Shown piece by piece: positions 36,304 through 43,107 of a stretch of 64,000 bases of DNA. Both the position numbers and the translations under genes were made by a program. Every line of letters starts with the position of its first letter. The first letter of the stretch is position 1. The stretch lies in assembly GCF_001514235.1 (NCBI RefSeq), contig NZ_KQ948932.1, forward strand, positions 1-64,000. The letters are read 5' to 3'. Below the pieces are notes generated by a model. It had not been told where the DNA came from. It searched no databases and was given only the letters and a program-made list of their open reading frames with translations. The DNA is from Streptomyces caeruleatus (GTDB lineage: Bacteria; Actinomycetota; Actinomycetes; Streptomycetales; Streptomycetaceae).

Positions 36304-37325
36304 GTGAGGGCTGCCCGGTCGTCGTCGGCCGGGCCGGACTCGGTCGCCGGCGGTTGTCGCTCCAGCTCCGCGGACGAAGGCGGGTTCTCCGCCTCGGCGA
36401 GGGCGCCGGTCCGCAGGATGGTCTTCATACGCTCGGCGATGAGCTCATGGGGCTCGTGGAGTTGGTGATCCTCCAGGCGTTTGCCGGTCAACGCCTGGTT
36501 GATCAGATCCATCTGGGTGTCCAGCAGCTTGTTCTGGCCGGCCTGCAGATGGTCCAGGACGCGCTGGGTCTCCTCGGGGTGTGCGGCCAGGTGCAGGGCG
36601 AGGGCGGCGGTGCCGCCCCTGGCCAGCGTGGATTCGTAGAACCTGATCTGCTCGTCCCTGAGCCGGGCCTCGTATGTCTCGCGGCGCCGGTTCACCTCGT
36701 GCTCGGGCAGCGCGGCCTCCGCCTCGTGCCGGGCGGTGCGCAGGCGGGACTGGTGGGAGCGCTCGGTGGCGTCGCGGCGCAGGCGTATGGAACAGGTGAC
36801 CCGCAGACCCTGATCCCGGCCGAGTGATGTCGCGGCGTCCACTCTCTGCTGTACGGCCCGCTCCGCCTCGGCACTGGCATCTATCGGGTGGCGGCGCCCG
36901 GCGTCCCGCATCAGCGGCAGCAACTCGCGCGTGAGCAGGCCGGGCACGTCGCGCTCCTGGCTGCGGACGAACTGTTTTGGATCGGCGACCCGCCAGCCGA
37001 CGTCGGCCGCGACTTCGAACTCGAAGCTGTCGACCAGGCTGGGCAGGGGCACGTTCAGCTGGAAGGCGTGCGGATCCGTGTTCACCTCGTACAGGGCGAC
37101 GTAGCGCCGCACACTCGTGGGACGGTCGGGCGGCAGGAAGGTCTCGTACTCGCCCCGCCGGGTCACACAGACCAGGGCGTGGTCGATGCGCCCCGTGAAT
37201 CGTCGGCCGCCGAGACTGAATCGCGGGAGCTGCCAGACGGTGCGGACGGGATCGGTGCGCGGGGCGGCAGGGCGCTGGGGCTGCTGCCGGAACCAGTCCA
37301 GTTGCTCTTGCTCGGGGTCTTCCAT
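36300..37325 (-). CDS. SPFH/band-7-like protein, island gene 4
   Basis: A 341-aa protein without an obvious membrane segment. The middle, SFEFEVAADVGWRVADPKQFVRSQERDVPGLLTRELLPLMRDAGRRH through QGLRVTCSIRLRRDAT, has the strand and DP..F pattern of prohibitin/band-7 domains (remote likeness by eye). A charged coiled-coil region follows (AEAALPEHEVNRRRETYEARLRDEQIRFYEST), then a helical tail. Band-7 proteins form oligomeric rings on membranes, so it could scaffold the neighbouring membrane effector. GGAGG lies before ATG 37325, and it is coupled to the PycTM-like gene by ATGA. Confidence 0.55.
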   Translation of the reverse strand: MEDPEQEQLDWFRQQPQRPAAPRTDPVRTVWQLPRFSLGGRRFTGRIDHALVCVTRRGEYETFLPPDRPTSVRRYVALYEVNTDPHAFQLNVPLPSLVDSFEFEVAADVGWRVADPKQFVRSQERDVPGLLTRELLPLMRDAGRRHPIDASAEAERAVQQRVDAATSLGRDQGLRVTCSIRLRRDATERSHQSRLRTARHEAEAALPEHEVNRRRETYEARLRDEQIRFYESTLARGGTAALALHLAAHPEETQRVLDHLQAGQNKLLDTQMDLINQALTGKRLEDHQLHEPHELIAERMKTILRTGALAEAENPPSSAELERQPPATESGPADDDRAALT

Positions 37326-37345
37326 GGTTGGCCTCCGAAAGCGGG

Positions 37346-39472
37346 TCAGTCCAGGGCGAGGTGCTTGCTCAGCCGAACGGCAACCGGCAAGGGAGCACTC
37401 TTGGAGTCGCGGACCGTGTCCAGCAGATGCTTGACGCGTCGGCGATTGGTGGACGTGGTGACGAGGGCGGCGAGCAGCGAGGCGAGTGCGGACTCGGCTT
37501 CCGGGTCACCGTCGGCCCTGCGTACCCAGCCCCGCAGGATGGCCAGGGCGTACGCGTTGTGCGTCTGGTCGGCGAGCAGCGCGTTCCAGAAGAAGGCCAG
37601 GTGCTGTGCGGCCGTCTGGTCCTCGGCTGCCGCGGCCTGCGCGTACCAGTGGAGGACGGGCGGTCGGTCGGTGTCGTCGTCCTTCGTCTGCTGGCAGGCC
37701 TGGCGGAAGGCGAGCAGGGCGTGTGGGCGCACTACGCGATCCGTAGGAAGCAGTTCGACGAGTGCGGCCAGTACGGGTTCCCGGACGGCGAGGAGCAGGA
37801 GCTCGAGTGCGTCCGCGAGCTGCCGGGCCTCCTCCGACAGCTCGGCGTCCGCGTCCTCCTCGTCACCGCTCTCGGCTTCGGTGGGCGCCGGCCGGTGCAT
37901 GGCGTCCACGAGGGCGGCCAGCGTCTCCTGGTGGTGCACCGGGCCGAGGAGGCCGTAGGCGCGGATGGCCGTCCAGCGGCGGCTCTCGATGTCGCCGGTG
38001 CACCAGTCGTGCAGGATCCGGGAGGTGGTCGGCACCTTCAGCAGCTGGGTCATGGTGAGGGCGTTGGCCGCGGTCAGCCATGAATGGGGGTTACGGCCGT
38101 CGGCCCACGGCTCGATGACCAGGGCCAGAGCGGACGACAGATCGGCGGTGGCCAGCAGCGCGGCGGCCGAGGCCGCACGGGTACGCACCAGGGGGCGGCG
38201 GTCGTCGGCGAGCTTGCGGATCCACTCGGCGAGGGCGGGGCGCGCCGACGGGTGGAGGTTCCACACCTCCTCCAGCAGCATCGGGGCGGTGCGCTCGTCC
38301 CGGAAGCGGGCGCAGAACTTGCCGTCGAGAGGGCCCCACTCGGTGATCTCCGCGGTCATGTAGCCGTCGGCGTGAGCGAGCCGGAGCCGTTCTTCGCGGG
38401 AGCTGCCGAAGACCGGGATGCTGGGCTGGACGTTGGGGGCCTGGATTCTGTGCAGGCGTACGAAGAGGCCGTCGGCGAGCTCTGCCGCCACCGCGTACGG
38501 CGCCTTGTCGAAGACGGCGAGGGAGACGAGGAAGGCCTTGTCGTGCAGTTCGGGCTTCTCCTCGGTGAGCCAGCGGGTGACCTGGCTCGCCACGGCGGTC
38601 TCCCCGTATGCGGCGAGCTGCTCCTCGTCGATCTCGCCGCGTCGGTGCGCGAGGAGCTGCAGCGCGAACTGCTTGATCTCGGCCGGCCGGTGATACCGGG
38701 TGAGGAACTCCTTCACCGCCGTCAGCCCGCACAGCTCCGGCCAGGCGGACTCCCCGGTTGCCGGGGTGACGTGCGCGTGCAGCATGTCCTTGGCCGACGG
38801 GGGCTCCCACCGTACAAAGGGGAGGCCGCTGAGTGCCGCCGAGGGCTCGACGGTGATCACCAGGTGCGCATCCGTGTGCTCCAACCGCTCCCGCAGCGAC
38901 AGCAGTTGGGCCTCGCGCACCGGATGGTTCCGGCCGACCGGTAGATCGCACAGGACGTATCCCGCCTGGCTGTCCACCTGGTCCGCCAGTTCGGGGAACG
39001 ACGCGGGAGGATCGAGTGAGCGCATCCGGTCGATGCCCAGTCGCCGCAACAGCATCAGTGCGGCGGAGCGGCGGCCTGTCTCGCGTCCGCCGGACAGGAT
39101 GACGAGCCGGTCGTCCCGAAGCTGCTTGAGGGCCTTGTCGAAACTGGGGCAGCCTCGGAAGAAATCCCCGACCTCCTTGATTTCCTTCGGCGAGATCGGG
39201 CCGGACATCGTGCGCGGGATCGGGGCCGGGCCGCCCAAGTAGATGTGCTGATCTCCGTTGTGCGTGCCGCCTGTCTGGCCGAACTGGTCGCCCCTGACCA
39301 GTGTGGAGACGAAGTCCGGGCCGTGCGCGATCAGGTCCCGGCGGGCGGCCCAGGCCGGCTGCCTCGGCTGTCGCTGTTCCTTGTCCGCCTCGTCCTGCTT
39401 CTTCTGCTCGCCGTCCTGCGACGACTCCTCGGCCGTCTGCGCCGAGCTGCCCGCTGCCTCTTCCTGGCTCAT
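37346..39472 (-). CDS. NTPase-like protein with helical repeats, island gene 3
   Basis: A 708-aa protein. Residues 1-45 are acidic and disordered. Residues 61-79 hold the motif GDQFGQTGGTHNGDQHIYL, shared with the cyclase tail. A P-loop-like segment, LVILSGGRETGRRSA at about 123-137, has Arg where the Walker A Lys is expected; GYVLCDLP may be the Walker B strand and HLVITVEPS a sensor strand. The remaining 450 residues are helical, HEAT-like (RTRAASAAALLATAD, SRRWTAIRAYGLLGPVHH). This order fits a STAND-like sensor. The ATG overlaps the cyclase stop (ATGA), so the two are co-translated. The ligand is unknown. Confidence 0.7.
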   Translation of the reverse strand: MSQEEAAGSSAQTAEESSQDGEQKKQDEADKEQRQPRQPAWAARRDLIAHGPDFVSTLVRGDQFGQTGGTHNGDQHIYLGGPAPIPRTMSGPISPKEIKEVGDFFRGCPSFDKALKQLRDDRLVILSGGRETGRRSAALMLLRRLGIDRMRSLDPPASFPELADQVDSQAGYVLCDLPVGRNHPVREAQLLSLRERLEHTDAHLVITVEPSAALSGLPFVRWEPPSAKDMLHAHVTPATGESAWPELCGLTAVKEFLTRYHRPAEIKQFALQLLAHRRGEIDEEQLAAYGETAVASQVTRWLTEEKPELHDKAFLVSLAVFDKAPYAVAAELADGLFVRLHRIQAPNVQPSIPVFGSSREERLRLAHADGYMTAEITEWGPLDGKFCARFRDERTAPMLLEEVWNLHPSARPALAEWIRKLADDRRPLVRTRAASAAALLATADLSSALALVIEPWADGRNPHSWLTAANALTMTQLLKVPTTSRILHDWCTGDIESRRWTAIRAYGLLGPVHHQETLAALVDAMHRPAPTEAESGDEEDADAELSEEARQLADALELLLLAVREPVLAALVELLPTDRVVRPHALLAFRQACQQTKDDDTDRPPVLHWYAQAAAAEDQTAAQHLAFFWNALLADQTHNAYALAILRGWVRRADGDPEAESALASLLAALVTTSTNRRRVKHLLDTVRDSKSAPLPVAVRLSKHLALD

Positions 39473-40212
39473 CGGCGCTCGTCCCGCGCGGGCCGGTCGA
39501 AGTGGAAGGTCTGGTCGCCGTGGTGGGTGCCGCCGGCCTGGCCGTACTGGTCGCCGTTGATGTGGGTGACGTGGCTCTGGGGGGCGGGCGAGTCGGGGAC
39601 GGAGGGGGAGTCGGCGGCTGCGGCTGCGGGAGAGTCCGCGGTTCCCGGCCTGCCGTGCAGCCAGGCGACGGTCGGCCCTTCCTTCGTGTCCACTGTGATG
39701 CGGTGGAAGTCCTCGGGGCGCACACCGAGCGGACCGTGCCGGACCACGCCCTGGTAGACCCCGTCGGACACGCACAGGACGCTGTCGCCCTCGCTCTGCT
39801 TGAGCGCGTCACGCAGGGGGTCGGCGTCGAGGAGACGTACGGCGTGGTTGAGGTCCGAGCCGACCCAGCCGTTCAGCTCGTCGATGGCGACGTAGCCGGA
39901 CGAGAGCACGATGCGCAGACGCATCCGGGCGCTGCTGGCGATCAGCCGGTTCTTGTTGTGCAGGAGGGCGGGGGTCTCGGTCAGGAGAGCCTTCACCAGC
40001 GTCGGTACGGAGACCTGGGTGTCGATCAACTCCATGACGGAGTCGCCGCGGTCCGCGCGCAGGCGGGTGGTCTCGTCGACCGAGGCGGCGACCAGCGTCG
40101 CGTCCACGACGTCGTACAGGACCCGGCGCAGGAACGCCTGTTCCACGTCGTCGCGGGAGCCGTACTGCTCGATGTCGAAGAGAAGGATCGTGCGGTACAC
40201 GGGGTCGGTCAT
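39469..40212 (-). CDS. class III nucleotide cyclase, Pycsar cyclase-like
   Basis: A 247-aa soluble protein with one cyclase homology domain (residues 1-185) and a tail. The catalytic set is visible: Asp13 in ILLFDIEQYG, Asp57 in DRGDSVMEL (two metal ligands), and Asn122 and Arg126 in GSDLNHAVRLLDA (ribose and transition-state residues). Such cyclases make cAMP/cGMP or, in Pycsar, cCMP/cUMP; the base cannot be read by eye. The tail carries GDQYGQAGGTHHGDQ near residues 220-234, repeated in the next protein. GAGAGG precedes the ATG. It leads the operon NTPase, SPFH-like, PycTM, M48. Confidence 0.82.
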   Translation of the reverse strand: MTDPVYRTILLFDIEQYGSRDDVEQAFLRRVLYDVVDATLVAASVDETTRLRADRGDSVMELIDTQVSVPTLVKALLTETPALLHNKNRLIASSARMRLRIVLSSGYVAIDELNGWVGSDLNHAVRLLDADPLRDALKQSEGDSVLCVSDGVYQGVVRHGPLGVRPEDFHRITVDTKEGPTVAWLHGRPGTADSPAAAAADSPSVPDSPAPQSHVTHINGDQYGQAGGTHHGDQTFHFDRPARDERR

Positions 40213-40297
40213 GTCTGCCTCTCGTACGTCGGCGTCCGTTGCCCAGCACGATGGCTGGCCGCAGGCCCGCGTCAGAGGACCGATGACATGGACGAAC

Positions 40298-40313
40298 TGT
40301 GACCGTGTGCACA
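40298..40313. promoter_or_regulatory. CRP-like palindrome upstream of the cyclase operon
   Basis: TGTGACCGTGTGCACA differs at one position from the CRP-type site TGTGA-N6-TCACA. It lies 86 bases before the cyclase start and 38 bases after the end of the Crp/Fnr-like gene, where the island's own regulator could act. Confidence 0.5.
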
Positions 40314-40350
40314 GAAGGGCGGCCGCAGTGCGGTCACGCGGGCATGCAGG

Positions 40351-41106
40351 TCACGCTGAGCTTTCGCCGACGATGCGGCGCAGCACCTCGGGACGGAGGA
40401 CGACGATGCGGCGGCGTCTGGTCACGACGACCTCACGTGCGCGCAGGTCCCTGAGCAGCCGGGCCACCGCCTCGCGCGAGGAGCCGACCGAGCCGGCGAA
40501 CTCCTGCTGGCTGAGTCCGATGGTGAGCTCGATGCCCTCGGCGGTTCTGTTGCCATGGGTACGGACGAGTTCGAGCAGCAGGACGGCCAATCGCTCGCGC
40601 ACGGTGAGCGCTGCCCATTCCAGCCGGCGGCGGTCGGTGGATCGCTGTCGGTCGGTCGTCAGGCTCAGCAGCTGTAAGGCCACCTGGGGATTGCGGGAGA
40701 GGAAGGCGGTGAAACGACTCTGCTCGATGACGACCGCCTCGACCGGCTCCAGCGCTGTGACGGTCGCGGCGCGCTGACGTCTGCTCAGGGCGGCGCCCTC
40801 GCCGAGGATGTCACCGGGGCCGCGCAGGGCGAGAAGCGCCTCGTACCCGTTGGCCGCGAGGGCCGTGACCTTGGTCCAGCCGTGCAGGAGAAGCAGCACA
40901 TGGGCGGACGGCTCGTCCTGGCGCATGATGACCTCCCGCGCCCGGTACCGCAGCGGGCGGCCGGCGGCCAGCAGGTCGGCCCGGTCCTCCTTCTCCAGAC
41001 GGGCGAGGAACGGCACCCTGTCGTCGAAGCCGTCGTCGTCCCAGGCGCGTGTCTGTCTCCCGGCCATACCCGTCGGCCCCCCGTGTTCACCTGCGCCGAT
41101 GCTCAT
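40351..41106 (-). CDS. Crp/Fnr family transcriptional regulator, island gene 1
   Basis: A 251-aa protein. The cyclic-nucleotide-binding domain (about 25-145) contains REVIMRQDEPSAHVLLLLHGWTKVTA and the phosphate-binding cassette GDILGEGAALSRRQRAATVTAL, with the Glu and Arg needed for a cyclic nucleotide. The dimer helix is followed by a winged HTH, LSQQEFAGSVGSSREAVARLLRDLRAREVV. No Cys cluster for an iron-sulfur centre is seen. It lies upstream of the cyclase on the same strand, 138 bases away, with a CRP-like site between. ATG 41106 is chosen; ATG 41067 is also possible. Confidence 0.85.
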   Translation of the reverse strand: MSIGAGEHGGPTGMAGRQTRAWDDDGFDDRVPFLARLEKEDRADLLAAGRPLRYRAREVIMRQDEPSAHVLLLLHGWTKVTALAANGYEALLALRGPGDILGEGAALSRRQRAATVTALEPVEAVVIEQSRFTAFLSRNPQVALQLLSLTTDRQRSTDRRRLEWAALTVRERLAVLLLELVRTHGNRTAEGIELTIGLSQQEFAGSVGSSREAVARLLRDLRAREVVVTRRRRIVVLRPEVLRRIVGESSA

Positions 41107-41297
41107 GTCCCGCAACCAGTCAACGTACCTGGACGGGGTGCGCGGGAAACCGGCGACAACCGGCCGCTGTGGCCGATGTGCCCGCCTCGGCACTGCTGGG
41201 CACGGCCTCCGGGACATCTCCGGGTAGGACCCCGATGCCGGGAGCGTCCCACCGGCGCATCATGGAAGGACTCCGACCAGTACGGGGGAGGTGCTCC

Positions 41298-41882
41298 ATG
41301 ACACATCCGTCGTGGCAGGGGAGCGGTGCTCCGCAGCCGTGGCAGGGGAATCGTGCCCCGTCGAGATGGCAGGGCGCTCAGGGGCCGCAGGTGTGGCCTG
41401 GCCTGGGTGGCTCGGCGATGCTTGCCTCGCATGCGGATCGTGAGCGGGCCGTGGATGTGCTCAGGGCGGGGTTCGGGGAGGGGCGGCTGGAGAAGAGCGA
41501 GTTCGATCAGCGGATCGAGCGCGCCTATACGGCTCGTACGGTGGGTGAGCTGGCTCTGCTGGTCGCGGACCTTCCCCAGGGGCCGCTGCCGCAGCCGGTG
41601 CCCGTGACGCCCGTGCCGCGGGCCTTTCTGCCGGTGGCCCGGCCGCAGGTGAACGGCAAGGCGGTGGGGTCCGCCGTCTGCGGGGTGCTGTGCCTGGTGA
41701 GTTTCGGGCTGACCGGGATTCCGGCGGTCGTGCTGGGGCACTCGGCCCGTTCCGAGATACGGCGCAGCGGGGAGGGCGGTGACGCGCTCGCCCTGACCGG
41801 GCTGGTGCTCGGGTGGCTGTCGACCGCGGGCTGGGCGGTGCTGCTGACGCTGATGCTCGTGGCCGCCGCGGTGTCGACCTAG
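41298..41882 (+). CDS. DUF1707 and DUF4190 domain membrane protein
   Basis: A 194-aa protein. A Trp/Gln/Pro-rich lead repeats PxxWQGxxAP three times. The DUF1707 domain (MLASHADRERAVDVLRAGFGEGRLEKSEFDQRIERAYTARTVGELALLVADLP) follows, then a DUF4190 domain with two membrane spans (AVGSAVCGVLCLVSFGLTGIPAVVLGHSARSEIRR and ALALTGLVLGWLSTAGWAVLLTLMLV). These are common small actinobacterial membrane proteins of unknown role. It diverges from the Crp/Fnr-like gene and probably marks the chromosomal edge of the island. GGGGGAGG ribosome binding site. Confidence 0.85.
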   Translation: MTHPSWQGSGAPQPWQGNRAPSRWQGAQGPQVWPGLGGSAMLASHADRERAVDVLRAGFGEGRLEKSEFDQRIERAYTARTVGELALLVADLPQGPLPQPVPVTPVPRAFLPVARPQVNGKAVGSAVCGVLCLVSFGLTGIPAVVLGHSARSEIRRSGEGGDALALTGLVLGWLSTAGWAVLLTLMLVAAAVST

Positions 41883-42001
41883 GCCGGCGCGAAGGTGGTC
41901 CGGGAGGTGCTCCGATGTGCTCGAATCGCCGTTTCGAAGATCGAACACGTCGTGTGGTCTTGACATCGGCCGTATGGCGATGCGGGCGAGGTCCATTTGT
42001 T

Positions 42002-42030
42002 TTGACCGTAGCGTTTGAGGTAGGTACGCT
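42002..42030 (+). promoter_or_regulatory. str operon promoter
   Basis: TTGACC (42002-42007) and TACGCT (42025-42030), 17 bp apart, followed by a leader of about 185 bases before rpsL. The stretch 41883-42223 holds no credible gene. Confidence 0.65.
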
Positions 42031-42148
42031 CAGACCTTGTGCCTGGGGTGTGCCCTGGCTCTCGTGCGTGCCTTCAACCGCATAGCGAGCTGTGAGCGGC
42101 CACCGTAATCTGTGCTCTTTTCGCCTCGCGGCGGGAATCCGCCGGATT

Positions 42149-42173
42149 CGACACACCCGACCGCGTGGGTCGG
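42149..42173 (+). promoter_or_regulatory. leader hairpin element shared by rpsL and rpsJ
   Basis: The 25 bases starting CGACACACCCGACCGCG and ending TGGGTCGG recur with one change at 63475-63499, before rpsJ. CCGACC and GGTCGG form a 6-bp stem with loop GCGTG. The element ends 50 bases before the rpsL start. Confidence 0.7.
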
Positions 42174-42223
42174 CGACGTTCCAGGTTAGCTTCACCATTC
42201 GGCACACAGAAACCGGAGAAGTA

Positions 42224-42595
42224 GTGCCTACGATCCAGCAGCTGGTCCGTAAGGGCCGGCAGGACAAGGTCGAGAAGAACAAGACGCCCGCACTCGAGGG
42301 TTCCCCTCAGCGTCGTGGCGTCTGCACGCGTGTGTTCACGACCACCCCGAAGAAGCCGAACTCGGCCCTGCGTAAGGTCGCGCGTGTGCGTCTGACCAGC
42401 GGGATCGAGGTCACCGCTTACATTCCGGGTGAGGGACACAACCTGCAGGAGCACTCCATCGTGCTCGTGCGCGGCGGCCGTGTGAAGGACCTGCCGGGTG
42501 TTCGCTACAAGATCATCCGTGGTTCGCTTGACACTCAGGGTGTCAAGAACCGCAAGCAGGCCCGCAGCCGCTACGGCGCCAAGAAGGAGAAGTAA
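42224..42595 (+). CDS. rpsL: 30S ribosomal protein S12
   Basis: A 123-aa protein, GTG start with CGGAGAAG upstream: PTIQQLVRKGRQDKVEKNKTPALEGSPQRRGVCTRV. The decoding-site loops TTPKKPNSALRKVARV and GGRVKDLPGVRYK carry the streptomycin-sensitive Lys residues. First gene of the str operon. Confidence 0.98.
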   Translation: MPTIQQLVRKGRQDKVEKNKTPALEGSPQRRGVCTRVFTTTPKKPNSALRKVARVRLTSGIEVTAYIPGEGHNLQEHSIVLVRGGRVKDLPGVRYKIIRGSLDTQGVKNRKQARSRYGAKKEK

Positions 42596-42597
42596 GA

Positions 42598-43068
42598 ATG
42601 CCTCGTAAGGGCCCCGCCCCGAAGCGCCCGGTCATCATCGACCCGGTCTACGGTTCTCCTCTTGTCACGTCGCTCATCAACAAGGTGCTGCTGAACGGCA
42701 AGCGCTCCACCGCCGAGCGCATCGTCTACGGCGCCATGGAGGGTCTGCGTGAGAAGACGGGCAACGACCCGATCATCACGCTGAAGCGCGCGCTTGAGAA
42801 CATCAAGCCGACCCTCGAGGTCAAGTCCCGCCGTGTCGGTGGTGCGACGTACCAGGTTCCGATCGAGGTCAAGCCCGGTCGTGCCAACACGCTCGCGCTG
42901 CGCTGGCTGGTCGGTTACTCCCGCGCCCGTCGCGAGAAGACCATGACCGAGCGTCTCCTCAACGAGCTTCTCGACGCCTCGAACGGCCTCGGTGCGGCCG
43001 TGAAGAAGCGCGAGGACACCCACAAGATGGCCGAGTCCAACAAGGCCTTCGCGCACTACCGCTGGTAG
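42598..43068 (+). CDS. rpsG: 30S ribosomal protein S7
   Basis: A 156-aa head protein of the small subunit that starts assembly and contacts the E site: PRKGPAPKRPVIIDPVYGSPLVTSLINKVLLNGKRSTAERIVY. The start is two bases after the rpsL stop (TAAGAATG), so translation is coupled. S7 represses str operons in many bacteria. Confidence 0.98.
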   Translation: MPRKGPAPKRPVIIDPVYGSPLVTSLINKVLLNGKRSTAERIVYGAMEGLREKTGNDPIITLKRALENIKPTLEVKSRRVGGATYQVPIEVKPGRANTLALRWLVGYSRARREKTMTERLLNELLDASNGLGAAVKKREDTHKMAESNKAFAHYRW

Positions 43069-43107
43069 TCGCAGACCCCATCGAGACCGAGAGAAGACTG
43101 AAGCCTT

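Noticed and set aside
42340..42510. Streptomycin-resistance alleles in rpsL
   Set aside because: The two decoding-loop lysines are present (PKKPNS and RVKDLPG).
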